From positions 2,108,001-2,172,000 of the forward strand of contig NZ_CP047024.1 in the NCBI RefSeq assembly GCF_009796745.1: 64,000 nucleotides of DNA, given 5' to 3'. The first letter of the stretch is position 1; every line of letters begins with the position of its first letter. Source of the DNA: Paraglaciecola sp. L1A13. Its GTDB lineage: Bacteria; Pseudomonadota; Gammaproteobacteria; Enterobacterales; Alteromonadaceae. The notes under the pieces were generated by a model. It was given only the letters and a program-made list of their open reading frames with translations. It was not told where the DNA came from and did not search any database. The position numbers and the translations under genes are program-made. This document shows positions 17,945 through 26,630 of this stretch, in pieces.

Positions 17945-20884
17945 ATGACAGACAAAATGCCTCCATCTCAGCTTGTTCGCGCCGTAAAAGCCAAGCCTGA
18001 TAGCCATGGAACATGTTCACAACTTAGCACGACTACTTGTCCGTATTGCGGGGTAGGTTGTGGTGTGGACGTGACCACTGAAATACGTGGTGCGGCCCCA
18101 ACGTTGGTAAGTGTACAAGGCACCGCTAGTCACCCAGCAAACTTTGGTCGTTTATGTGTTAAAGGCAGTAAACTTGCTGAAACCAATGGGCTTGATGGGC
18201 GTTTACTAAAGCCACAGATTAAAGGCCGCGCGGTTACCTGGCCTGAAGCCATCCATACAGTGGCGGATAAATTTGCCGATGTGATCAAACAACATGGCCC
18301 AGATTCGGTAGCTTTTTATGTCTCTGGTCAGTTATTGACCGAAGATTATTATGTGGCAAACAAGTTGATGAAAGGCTATATCGGTAGTGCGAATATCGAT
18401 ACTAATTCGCGTCTTTGTATGTCATCTGCTGTTGCTGGATATAAGCGGGCATTTGGCACAGATACAGTGCCATGCTGTTATGAAGACTTAGAACAAACAG
18501 AATTATTGGTGCTAGTGGGTTCAAATGCCGCGTGGACCCACCCGGTATTATTTCAACGCATTGAACGGGCTAAAAAGATAAACCCGAATATGCGTTTAGT
18601 GTTTATCGATCCGCGTCGCACGGCAAGTTGCGAAGCAGGCGATTTACATTTAGCCATTAAACCAGGCACAGACGTTGCCTTATTTAACGGTCTAGTACGT
18701 TACTTGGCTCACAATAATGGCCTCGATAGTGAATACGTCAGTACTTTTACCGAAGGTTTTGAAAGTACACTTGTCGCCTGTGAACAATGGTCGCTTGAGG
18801 CCGTTGCTCAGTATTGTGATTTAGATATCTTTGATGTTGAGCAATTCTATCAATTGTTTACCAGTTGCAGCTCTGCCCTAAGTTTTTATTCAATGGGTGT
18901 GAATCAATCAACTAGTGGTGTCGATAAAACTAACGCGATTATTAACTGTCATTTAGCCAGCGGAAAAATCGGACGCGAAGGGTGTGGTCCGTTTTCAATT
19001 ACGGGACAGCCTAATGCGATGGGCGGAAGAGAAGTGGGTGGCTTAGCCAATATGCTGGCATGTCACATGGATATAGACAACGTGGAGCACCGCACGTTGG
19101 TGCAAAACTATTGGCAGTCCCCCAGTATTCCTACTCAGGTAGGGCTAAAAGCAGTGGATCTTTTTGATGCTATCGACCAAGGCAAAATAAAAGCCGTGTG
19201 GATCATGGCGACTAATCCTATGGTCAGTATGCCAAATCGCCATAAAATTAAAGCAGCACTGGCGAAATGTGAAATGGTGGTGGTATCAGATTGTGTGGCC
19301 AACAACGATACAATTGCTATGGCGGATGTAGTGTTACCGGCCACAGGGTGGTCAGAAAAAAATGGTACGGTGACCAATTCAGAGCGCAGAATATCTCGCC
19401 AACGTGGTTTTTTGCCGCCAGCAGGTGAAGCGCGTCATGACTGGAGAATCATGTGTGATGTGGCAATCGCGATGGGCTTTAATACCGGCTTTAACTTTAC
19501 CGACCCCAGTGAAATATTTGCAGAATATTGCGGTTTAACCGCCGAAAAAAATATCAATACACGAGATTTAGATTTATCGGGTTTGTGTGGATTGACTCAA
19601 ACCCAGTACGACAACTTATTACCCGTGCAATGGCCGGTAAACGCGGCGAACCCAGGCGGCGTTAAACGTATGTTTAGCGATGGCCGTTATTTTACTGCTA
19701 GTAAAAAAGCACAATTTATTGCCCTTGAATCTCGCGCTCCTGAGCAATTGACAAATAGCGATTTTCCTTTTGTGTTGAACAGCGGTCGCATACGTGACCA
19801 GTGGCATACCATGACCCGTACGGGTAATAGTTCCGATTTAACCAGCCATATTGGTTACGCCACGTTAAGTATGCACTCAAAAGATGCGACTAAGCTGAGC
19901 GTTAAAAATGGTGACTTGTTGGCGCTTTCATCTGCGCTAAGTAGTAGCTTGAGTCAAGTGATGTTGCCTGTACAGATTGATGATGGTCAACGTCCAGGGG
20001 ATTTCTTTGCCCCCATCCACTGGAGTGAGCTAAATACGTCATCAGCGAATATCAGTCACTTGTATACGGATGCAAATGATTGCATTTCAGGTCAACCCGA
20101 ATTAAAACATGCCGCCATTAACGCAACGAAAGCGTTATTTTTGCATCACGGCCAAGTTTTTATCGCTAATGATGTTAAAGAGCGCGCGTTAGTTATCGCT
20201 ACTATATGTGCCGAATTGGACTATTGGCGGCTGAACAAAATTGCGGGTGGCGAGATGTTAACTTTTGCCAGCGGTCGCATTAAACAGTCACAGCAGGGGA
20301 CTAATTGCGACAGCACTGTGGGCGCAGCTGAAGACGATATTCCCGTATTAATCTTGAAAGATCTTATGCAACAGGTAAGCAAAGAACAATATAGTTGGGC
20401 TGTACATCAGTCTGGCGCGCAACAAGGCTTATATGCTTTGCACAATGACGCGTTACAGTTAGCGGCGTTTTGTGCTCATCAACCCATTGATATAAACACC
20501 TTATGGCTCAGTTCCCTACTTGAAGAAGATAACCTGAGTACAGAGCAAAAAACCGCATTATTACGCGCACAGCCTGATGAGCAATTTAATCAGGGTCGCT
20601 TGATATGTAGCTGTTTCAAAGTAGGTATTAACCCTATTGTGGCTCAGATTGAGCAAGGGTGTAACAGCGTTGATGCCTTGGGCGAAAAATTAAAATGTGG
20701 GACCAATTGCGGCTCATGCAAAAGTGAGTTGCAACAACTGATCAATGAGCATGACCGGATCGACGCTGGCAACATAAATACGATTGACGTTCAGGTCGAC
20801 CCTTTAAATAGCTCGGCGCAAAATAAAATAGACAAATCCAGTAAACATAGCGGCGAGCGTATTGCCGTGGAGACCCTACTATGA
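17945..20884 (+). CDS. nasA: assimilatory nitrate reductase catalytic subunit
   Basis: Cytoplasmic molybdenum bis-MGD enzyme reducing nitrate to nitrite, the substrate of NirBD. An N-terminal [4Fe-4S] cluster is bound by C32, C35, C39 and C71 (CPYCGVGCG and GRLCVKG). The Mo-cofactor fold follows (NSRLCMSSAVAGYKRAFG with the Mo-ligand Cys; SMGVNQSTSGVDKTNAI; GRIRDQWHTMTRTG). The C-terminus carries an extra BFD-like [2Fe-2S] domain (ICSCFKVG starting near 888, then CGTNCGSC), as in Klebsiella-type NasA, which lets it accept electrons directly. Start: the open frame reaches a TTG at 17876, but ATG 17945 has AAGG eight bases before it and gives the usual N-terminus. The stop overlaps the cobA start (ATGA). 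No nitrate transporter gene lies in the cluster. Confidence 0.96.
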   Translation: MTDKMPPSQLVRAVKAKPDSHGTCSQLSTTTCPYCGVGCGVDVTTEIRGAAPTLVSVQGTASHPANFGRLCVKGSKLAETNGLDGRLLKPQIKGRAVTWPEAIHTVADKFADVIKQHGPDSVAFYVSGQLLTEDYYVANKLMKGYIGSANIDTNSRLCMSSAVAGYKRAFGTDTVPCCYEDLEQTELLVLVGSNAAWTHPVLFQRIERAKKINPNMRLVFIDPRRTASCEAGDLHLAIKPGTDVALFNGLVRYLAHNNGLDSEYVSTFTEGFESTLVACEQWSLEAVAQYCDLDIFDVEQFYQLFTSCSSALSFYSMGVNQSTSGVDKTNAIINCHLASGKIGREGCGPFSITGQPNAMGGREVGGLANMLACHMDIDNVEHRTLVQNYWQSPSIPTQVGLKAVDLFDAIDQGKIKAVWIMATNPMVSMPNRHKIKAALAKCEMVVVSDCVANNDTIAMADVVLPATGWSEKNGTVTNSERRISRQRGFLPPAGEARHDWRIMCDVAIAMGFNTGFNFTDPSEIFAEYCGLTAEKNINTRDLDLSGLCGLTQTQYDNLLPVQWPVNAANPGGVKRMFSDGRYFTASKKAQFIALESRAPEQLTNSDFPFVLNSGRIRDQWHTMTRTGNSSDLTSHIGYATLSMHSKDATKLSVKNGDLLALSSALSSSLSQVMLPVQIDDGQRPGDFFAPIHWSELNTSSANISHLYTDANDCISGQPELKHAAINATKALFLHHGQVFIANDVKERALVIATICAELDYWRLNKIAGGEMLTFASGRIKQSQQGTNCDSTVGAAEDDIPVLILKDLMQQVSKEQYSWAVHQSGAQQGLYALHNDALQLAAFCAHQPIDINTLWLSSLLEEDNLSTEQKTALLRAQPDEQFNQGRLICSCFKVGINPIVAQIEQGCNSVDALGEKLKCGTNCGSCKSELQQLINEHDRIDAGNINTIDVQVDPLNSSAQNKIDKSSKHSGERIAVETLL

Positions 20885-21888
20885 GCTTATCATTAAGTGT
20901 TTTTTCTCCTCTCAATTTTTTAGTACCACAAGGGTTAAGTCAGTTTGTAAGCCATGTACTGAAATTCAGCATCAAAGACGATGGTGTAAATCATAATCAG
21001 TTAAATGGGCTAAATCAGGTGACACGTCAAAACAAACACCGTCGCCAACAACATCAAGGTTATAAAGGTGCCCAAAACGGCCATGTGCACTTAATTGGTT
21101 CAGGACCAGGTGATGCAGAGTTACTTACCCTAAAGGCTTATCGCTTATTACAGAGTGTTGATGTGGTGATGTACGACTGGTTAGTTAACCCAGAAATACT
21201 CGATATGATCCCGTCTCATGTGGAACGTCGCTTTGTGGGTAAAAAGTGTGGTGAGCACAGCATGACACAAGTACAAATAAGTGAGCTGCTGGTCAGCGTG
21301 GCCAAACAAGGAAAGTCGATTGCGCGTTTAAAAGGTGGCGACCCCGCTATATTTGCTCGGGCCGCTGAAGAATGTGAAATGCTTACGCAGCATCACATAC
21401 CGTTTAGCATCGTACCGGGTATCACCGCAGCATCAGGCGCATCGGCATATGCTGGGATCCCGTTAACCCATAGAGATTGTGCCCAATCAGTACGCTTTAT
21501 TACCGCCCATTTAAAAGATCCCGCTTTACAGCCGGATTGGCAAAGCTTAGTTAGTGGTGCGATGCCTGATGAGCAAGGCAAAAACGCTGAAACGTTGGTA
21601 TTTTATATGGGACTAAGACGTATTAAATCGATTATGCAACAGTTACAACAACACGGTTTACCTACAGATATGCCAGTAGCGATTATTGATAAAGCGACCA
21701 GTACTGAACAGCAAGTGTGTATTGGCCAAGTGAAAAATATTGCTCAGCGATTAGAAAATCGTCAATTTACCGGTCCTGCGCTCATTATTGTGGGAGAAGT
21801 AGTAAGTAAGCGCCAGCGAGTGGTTTCGTATCACCAGCAAGACAGTTTACAATGCTCAGCAAATTATTTAGCGACGCGCTCTGCTTAG
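20881..21888 (+). CDS. cobA: uroporphyrinogen-III C-methyltransferase
   Basis: Methylates uroporphyrinogen III twice with S-adenosylmethionine to precorrin-2, the precursor of the siroheme used by NirB. It has the family elements GSGPGDAELLTLKAYRLL, GKKCGEHSMTQ, RLKGGDPAIFARAAEE, PGITAASGASAYAGIPLTHR and FYMGL. At 335 residues it is longer than the ~260-residue core: about 65 extra residues precede the catalytic domain, ending in a His/Gln/Arg-rich stretch (KHRRQQHQGYKG), with no known domain; an internal start could remove them, but the ATGA overlap with nasA favours the long form. There is no CysG dehydrogenase/ferrochelatase part, so siroheme is completed elsewhere. Confidence 0.95.
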   Translation: MSLSLSVFSPLNFLVPQGLSQFVSHVLKFSIKDDGVNHNQLNGLNQVTRQNKHRRQQHQGYKGAQNGHVHLIGSGPGDAELLTLKAYRLLQSVDVVMYDWLVNPEILDMIPSHVERRFVGKKCGEHSMTQVQISELLVSVAKQGKSIARLKGGDPAIFARAAEECEMLTQHHIPFSIVPGITAASGASAYAGIPLTHRDCAQSVRFITAHLKDPALQPDWQSLVSGAMPDEQGKNAETLVFYMGLRRIKSIMQQLQQHGLPTDMPVAIIDKATSTEQQVCIGQVKNIAQRLENRQFTGPALIIVGEVVSKRQRVVSYHQQDSLQCSANYLATRSA

Positions 21889-21971
21889 GGACACTTTTTA
21901 CTCAGGTCAGCCTATTGTGTTTTGCGCCGTATTATTGATGGCCAATGTAGCCTGTAGGCAATGTAATATAT

Positions 21972-23063
21972 ATGACAGAAAATCGTGGCAATACATCAGT
22001 TAGCCAAGCTGAATTTAAAGAGTTTATTCGTATTATCGGACGCGGACAACGAGCGGGAGGCACATTAACCCAAGTTCAGGCATATAAAGCAATGGGCATG
22101 TTAATTAACGATGAAATTACGCCTGAGCAAAAGGGCGCCTTTTTAATGTTGCTTCGGGTTCGTGAAGAAACAGCCGAAGAACTTGCCGGTTTTATTCAGG
22201 CATTTCGTGAGGTAAATCATCCCCAATTAGCGGCGTTACCTATTGATATTGATTTAGGATGCTATGCGGGTAAACGGCGGCATTTACCGTGGTTTCTGCT
22301 GGCGGTGGTTGCTATCGCACAAGCGGGTAAAAAAGTTTTTTTACACGGTACCCATGAGCCCGATTCAAACCGCTTATACTTAAAAGACGTATTACCGCAA
22401 TTAGGTATTAATGTGGCTAAAAATGCGCTTGAGGCCACAAAACAGCTAGATTTGGTCGGATTTAGCTATATGGACTTGGCAGATATTAATCCAAAGCTTG
22501 ATGCCATGATCCAGCTGCGTAGCCAATTTGGTTTGCGCTCATGCGCGAATACCTTGGCGCGCATGTTAAATGCTAGCCATGCGCCCTGCAGTTTACAAGG
22601 TGTATTTCATCGTGATGTAGACCGTAAACATAGCCATTGTGCGGTCTTAGTCAATCAGCAAACACCCAACAAAAATAACACAATTTTGTGTTTTCGCGGG
22701 GAAGGGGGTGAAGTCGAGTATAACCCTGAGCGTGACGTAACCTTGCATTTAGCACATGGCGATATTGAATCCACCGTTGATGTGCCAGCATCGCTGTCCC
22801 ATTGGGTAACGAAACCCAGAACCTTAGAGGTGAGCCAGTTAGTTACCGTTTGGCAAGGGGGGGAAACCAACGAATACGCTACTCACACCATTATCGGTAG
22901 CCTAAGCTTGATGTACCTCTTAATTGACAATATTTCACTGGCAGAAGCGCAAGTTAAAGCGCAGCAATGTTGGCAAGCACGCAATAAAAACTGGCCTTTT
23001 ATTATATCTACCCAGGATGATGCATCTACCTTTGACACCAGCGGAAGCCACCAAGCACATTAG
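21972..23063 (+). CDS. TrpD2-like glycosyltransferase-family-3 protein (YbiB type)
   Basis: A 363-residue member of the anthranilate phosphoribosyltransferase fold of the TrpD2/YbiB group. It has an N-terminal helical bundle (QVQAYKAMGMLINDEITPEQKGAFLMLLRVREETAEELAGFIQA) and an alpha/beta C-terminal domain, but the phosphoribosyl diphosphate loop of true TrpD is altered (CYAGKRRHLPW in place of GTGGD), so it is not a tryptophan enzyme. TrpD2 proteins bind nucleic acids in vitro. Genes of this group are often found in nitrate-assimilation clusters, with no explained role. It is the last gene of the operon, 83 bases after cobA. Confidence 0.85.
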   Translation: MTENRGNTSVSQAEFKEFIRIIGRGQRAGGTLTQVQAYKAMGMLINDEITPEQKGAFLMLLRVREETAEELAGFIQAFREVNHPQLAALPIDIDLGCYAGKRRHLPWFLLAVVAIAQAGKKVFLHGTHEPDSNRLYLKDVLPQLGINVAKNALEATKQLDLVGFSYMDLADINPKLDAMIQLRSQFGLRSCANTLARMLNASHAPCSLQGVFHRDVDRKHSHCAVLVNQQTPNKNNTILCFRGEGGEVEYNPERDVTLHLAHGDIESTVDVPASLSHWVTKPRTLEVSQLVTVWQGGETNEYATHTIIGSLSLMYLLIDNISLAEAQVKAQQCWQARNKNWPFIISTQDDASTFDTSGSHQAH

Positions 23064-23206
23064 TAGCTTGCTAATAGCCTAATATAGCGTTCACGTTTAT
23101 GCGCTGAAGACCCTTTACACCGTGTATTAAATGGGGATACAACGTCACGTGATACAGTGCTCTTTTTAGGTTAATAAATTCCACGGTTAAATTTCGTGCA
23201 ACTTAA

Positions 23207-23223
23207 TGCACTTTTCTGGTGCG
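23207..23223 (+). promoter_or_regulatory. putative NtrC-binding dyad upstream of nasT
   Basis: TGCACTTTTCTGGTGCG has the two half-sites TGCAC and GGTGC at the spacing of NtrC sites, 80 bases upstream of a sigma-54-like promoter. An overlapping second dyad (GTGCA...TGCAC) lies just before it, at 23196-23211. Confidence 0.6.
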
Positions 23224-23302
23224 CTTGCACAATGGTATACAAATAAATGCAATCTAATATTTATTTATAAAGTTAACTTGTTGTTTTTGTTGGGATAATC
23301 TT

Positions 23303-23320
23303 TTGGCTTGAGCTTTGCAC
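23303..23320 (+). promoter_or_regulatory. sigma-54 promoter of nasT-nasS
   Basis: TTGGCTTGAGCTTTGCAC has the GG (23305-23306) and GC (23317-23318) dinucleotides ten bases apart, with a perfect TTTGCA -12 element. The nasT start lies about 36 bases after the expected transcription start. Confidence 0.72.
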
Positions 23321-23366
23321 TTGTGACGCTCAAGACATATAGAGATTATTAATCTGGAAACATCCA

Positions 23367-24005
23367 TTGATATCCATAGCGAAAACTCAATCCAATTCAG
23401 CTGCCTCGGCACAACTGAATATTTTGCTCATTGATGAAAATGTTCAGCGCGCTGAGTCGATAGTCACTGCCCTGGATAAAACTCGTTACAAGGTGAGCCA
23501 TTTAGCCTCTAGCCAGATCGGACTGTTGAAGCAGGTTGATAACATTCAACCCGATATTATTGTTATCGATATTGAGTCGCCGAACCGAGATATGTTAGAA
23601 AGCTTGCATACCATTTCGCACCACAATCCCAAACCCGTGGTTATGTTCTCTTCACAACAAGATACCGAAACGATAAACCTCTCAGTGCAGTCTGGCGTTA
23701 GCGCCTATGTGGTAGGTGATATCGATCCTGAGCGGGTAAAACCCATACTCGATGCTGCAGTGGCACGCTTTAAAGAATTTCATAAATTAAAAGACGAATT
23801 AAATGATACCAAACATGAACTTGCATCAAGAAAGAACATCGACTTGGCTAAACGTTTACTCATGAAAACCAATAAAATGAGTGAAGAACAGGCATTTCAC
23901 AGTATGCGTAAAACCGCAATGGACACTGGTCAGAAGCTTGAAAACGTTGCGAAGACGATCGTTTCTATGTTGCGTTCGTTGGAAAAAGGAAATGAACATG
24001 ATTAA
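23367..24005 (+). CDS. nasT: nitrate-responsive antiterminator, ANTAR response regulator
   Basis: A 212-residue protein with an N-terminal receiver-like domain (LNILLIDENVQRAESIVTAL, then DIIVIDIESPNRDM in place of the usual phospho-Asp strand and GVSAYVVGDI) and a C-terminal ANTAR RNA-binding domain (RKNIDLAKRLLMKTNKMSEEQAFHSMRKTAMDTGQKLENVA). In known systems NasT is held by NasS and released when nitrate binds NasS, then prevents termination in nas leaders. The start is a TTG at 23367 with GGAAA six bases upstream; no ATG is available before the receiver. The nirB leader in this window is its expected target. Confidence 0.9.
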   Translation: MISIAKTQSNSAASAQLNILLIDENVQRAESIVTALDKTRYKVSHLASSQIGLLKQVDNIQPDIIVIDIESPNRDMLESLHTISHHNPKPVVMFSSQQDTETINLSVQSGVSAYVVGDIDPERVKPILDAAVARFKEFHKLKDELNDTKHELASRKNIDLAKRLLMKTNKMSEEQAFHSMRKTAMDTGQKLENVAKTIVSMLRSLEKGNEHD

Positions 24006-25110
24006 ACCAGAGCAATCGGATATTACCCTTGGCTTTATTCCCCTTACCGATTCAGCGCCCTTAATTGTCGCCAAGGAGTTAGGTTTCTTTGAGCAGTGGG
24101 GTTTAAATGTCACATTACAAAAGCAGAATTCTTGGGCCACACTACGAGACAAATTACACGTTGGCATATTAGACGCAGCGCAAATGCTCGCACCCATGCC
24201 AATAGCTAGTGCGCTTGGGTTAGGTGCTGCGCCAGCTAACGTCATTACGCCATTGGTGCTTAGCCTAAATGGTAATGCTATTACGATTTCTGAAGCCTTG
24301 CTGCAAGAGGTGCTCAAGGAAAACAATATCGCGAATGTCACGCTACCCATGGCGGGTTATTTACTACAAAAAGTCGTCGATAAACGCAGAAATAGAGGCT
24401 TACCTAAGCTTAAATTTGCCACGGTATTCCCTTATAGCTGCCATTACTATCAATTAAGAGATTGGCTTAAAGCGGCGAAAGTTGATTTAGACAGTGTAGA
24501 AATGCTGGTTGTGCCGCCTGTTAGTATGGTGGAGTGTTTAGAAAGTGGCGAAATTGACGGTTTTTGTGTTGGAGGGCCGTGGAATGCTAAGGCGGTACGT
24601 GCTGGTATAGGAATGACTGCACTAACGTCATTTGATATATGGCAAGACTCTCCTGAAAAAGTACTAGGCTTATTGGAGAATTTTCATCAGAAAAACCCAA
24701 ACACAGTTTTGCTTTTATGTGCGGCGCTAAAACAAGCCTGCACGTGGCTTGAGTCTGTACCCAATCGCTTTGAAGCTGCAAGGTTATTGTGTCAGCCAGC
24801 GTATTTAGACGCAGCATTAGATGTGATTGCACCATCGTTGTTAGGGAGTTGTTTAACCCATAAGTCACTGCCACCGCGCAGTATTCCGTCTTACAATCAG
24901 TTTTCGGTGAGTAATAATGGCTGTATTAATCAGCCTGAGTTGGTGCGCGGTGAATGGTTAATTAAGCACATGGTCAGTGCTGGGCAAATCCCACCCGATG
25001 TGACTATTCCGTTAGATTTAGTGGCGAGGGTCTTCCGTCCAGATATATACCAAAAAATGCGTTTATTGATTGCAGATCAGGCTGAGCAATTTTATCGTCG
25101 GTCAGGTTAG
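23998..25110 (+). CDS. nasS: nitrate sensor, NrtA-like protein that restrains NasT
   Basis: A 371-residue cytoplasmic homologue of the nitrate-binding protein NrtA (LGFIPLTDSAPLIVAKELGFFEQWGLNVTLQKQNSWATLRDKL, the ligand pocket region; GFCVGGPWNAKAVRAG). It lacks a signal peptide, as expected for NasS, which binds nitrate in the cytoplasm. The frame extends further upstream in the nasT region, but ATG 23998 has AAGGA at the right distance and overlaps the nasT stop by 8 bases, so the two are coupled. Confidence 0.9.
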   Translation: MIKPEQSDITLGFIPLTDSAPLIVAKELGFFEQWGLNVTLQKQNSWATLRDKLHVGILDAAQMLAPMPIASALGLGAAPANVITPLVLSLNGNAITISEALLQEVLKENNIANVTLPMAGYLLQKVVDKRRNRGLPKLKFATVFPYSCHYYQLRDWLKAAKVDLDSVEMLVVPPVSMVECLESGEIDGFCVGGPWNAKAVRAGIGMTALTSFDIWQDSPEKVLGLLENFHQKNPNTVLLLCAALKQACTWLESVPNRFEAARLLCQPAYLDAALDVIAPSLLGSCLTHKSLPPRSIPSYNQFSVSNNGCINQPELVRGEWLIKHMVSAGQIPPDVTIPLDLVARVFRPDIYQKMRLLIADQAEQFYRRSG

Positions 25111-25168
25111 CGAAAGTTTGTTTTATTCTAATAAATAGAATGTTTATTGCTATTTAATGTGATTTTCG

Positions 25169-25197
25169 TTCGGTTAAATTTGTTTATACTGACCGAA
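25169..25197 (+). promoter_or_regulatory. azoR promoter with operator-like inverted repeat
   Basis: TTCGGT and ACCGAA (25169-25174, 25192-25197) form a six-base inverted repeat separated by 17 bases that straddles a TATACT -10 box (25185-25190), 30 bases before azoR. A repressor or LysR/TetR-type regulator binding here would control the azoreductase; none is adjacent. Confidence 0.45.
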
Positions 25198-25228
25198 ATT
25201 CGACCACATTTGATAGAGGAATATTGAC

Positions 25229-25837
25229 ATGAAAAACCTATTATTGTTGAACGCCAGTCTACAGGGTGATAGCGGTAATTCGAGTAAGTTAGCTGCCCAT
25301 TTCGTTGAGAAATGGCAAGAAGGCGAGGCGATTCATGTCGTTAAGGTCGACCTGAATGATCTGAACCTACCGCATTTAAGTGCTCAGGAAATGCAAACCT
25401 GGAGCATGGTCAGTGACAACATGAGCCCAGAACAAGTTAAATTAGCAGCGTACTCAAATAACTTGTTGGCTCAGCTAGAACGCAGCGATGCCATTGTAAT
25501 CGGTATGCCAATGTACAACTTTACCGTACCAACGACTTTCAAAGCGTGGATTGACAGAGTTGCACGGGCAGGGCGCACGTTCAGCTATACCAGTGAAGGC
25601 CCCAAGGGACACTTAGTGGGCAAAACCGTCTATGTGATGGCTGCTCGAGGGGGAATTTATCAAGGCACGGAGAACGATACGCAAACGCCTTATTTACGCT
25701 TAGTATTAGGCCTGCTAGGGATAACCGACGTGCATTTTGTTTATTTGGAAGGGCTAAATATGGGGGATGAATTTGCACAACATTCTTGGCAACAGGCCCG
25801 CGAGGAAATCAATGAATTGTTACCGGCAATAGTCTAG
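25229..25837 (+). CDS. azoR: FMN-dependent NADH:quinone/azo reductase AzoR
   Basis: A 202-residue flavodoxin-fold enzyme that reduces quinones and azo compounds with NADH, thought to protect against thiol-specific and quinone stress. It has NASLQGDSGNSSKLAAHFVEKW (FMN phosphate loop), VIGMPMYNFTVPTTFKAWIDRVARAGRTFSYT, and AARGGIYQGT, in order and at the usual length. The ATG follows GAGGAAT. It has its own promoter-like region and a terminator after it, so it is monocistronic. Confidence 0.94.
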   Translation: MKNLLLLNASLQGDSGNSSKLAAHFVEKWQEGEAIHVVKVDLNDLNLPHLSAQEMQTWSMVSDNMSPEQVKLAAYSNNLLAQLERSDAIVIGMPMYNFTVPTTFKAWIDRVARAGRTFSYTSEGPKGHLVGKTVYVMAARGGIYQGTENDTQTPYLRLVLGLLGITDVHFVYLEGLNMGDEFAQHSWQQAREEINELLPAIV

Positions 25838-25861
25838 CTTTTAGCTGAAGTTAACCTAAAT

Positions 25862-25888
25862 AAAAGCCCGGTTTAAATCGGGCTTTTT
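25862..25888. terminator. terminator between azoR and the glutathione peroxidase
   Basis: AAAAGCCCG and CGGGCTTTTT pair around a short loop, with A and T runs on both sides. It lies between two converging genes and probably serves both. Confidence 0.85.
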
Positions 25889-25917
25889 CACTGTATTTGC
25901 GTAGCTAGTCAGTTTGC

Positions 25918-26469
25918 CTATTGCACCTGAACCGTTAATGTACGTTCAATTGTGTTGATAAAATCTTGATCCGTTGGCTTAGTCGATGACGCGAAGGTGT
26001 TTACTAAGTTGCCATTTTTATCCATTAAGTACTTATAGAAATTCCATTTCACCGTGGTGCCTGATTTTTTCGCTAACATCTTATAAAGCTGATCAGCATC
26101 TTGCCCGCGCACTGGCATAGCCTCAAACATGGGAAACTCTACCCCATATGTTAATTCGCATAACTCAGCAGTTTTACCTTCGTCTTTGTCTTCTTGGTTA
26201 AAATCGTGAGAAGGGAAGCCTAATACCACCAGACCTTGGTCTTTGTATTTACTATATAGAGACTCTAAACCTTTAAACTGGGGTGTAAATCCACAATAGC
26301 TAGCGGTGTTTACGAACAGTACGGTTTTGCCTGCGTAAGCATCACACATGTTAACGGTGTCCTGAGAATTAAGCTTACGCTTCACAAATTTAAGTAAGTC
26401 TGGACATTCAGCGCTGTAGGCCATGTTGCTCATAAACATCAGGCAAACAATAGCGAGTAATTTTTTCAT
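25918..26469 (-). CDS. exported glutathione-peroxidase-family protein
   Basis: A 183-residue peroxidase with a signal peptide (cleavage after NMAYSA), so it acts in the periplasm on hydroperoxides, probably with thioredoxin-type reductants. The active-site Cys is in NTASYCGFTPQ, and the family's WNFYKYLMDKNG gives the Trp/Asn of the catalytic tetrad. The middle FPSHDFNQ replaces the usual FPCNQFG, so the conventional second Cys is missing there; a later Cys in AELCELTYG may be the resolving one. This variant, with an exported leader, is common in marine gammaproteobacteria. Confidence 0.9.
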   Translation of the reverse strand: MKKLLAIVCLMFMSNMAYSAECPDLLKFVKRKLNSQDTVNMCDAYAGKTVLFVNTASYCGFTPQFKGLESLYSKYKDQGLVVLGFPSHDFNQEDKDEGKTAELCELTYGVEFPMFEAMPVRGQDADQLYKMLAKKSGTTVKWNFYKYLMDKNGNLVNTFASSTKPTDQDFINTIERTLTVQVQ

Positions 26470-26630
26470 AGCAACCTCGGCTTTCTTTGGTAAATAAAAT
26501 CAGCTTGTTTTGTCATTATAGCGCTGACTATTTTGTAAGTGTGTTTGTGTAGGTATTTAATCTGATTGATTTTACGTTTAAAGTAAATTGTTATTCAAAA
26601 TAATTTACAAAATCCGCTGGGAAAACAACA

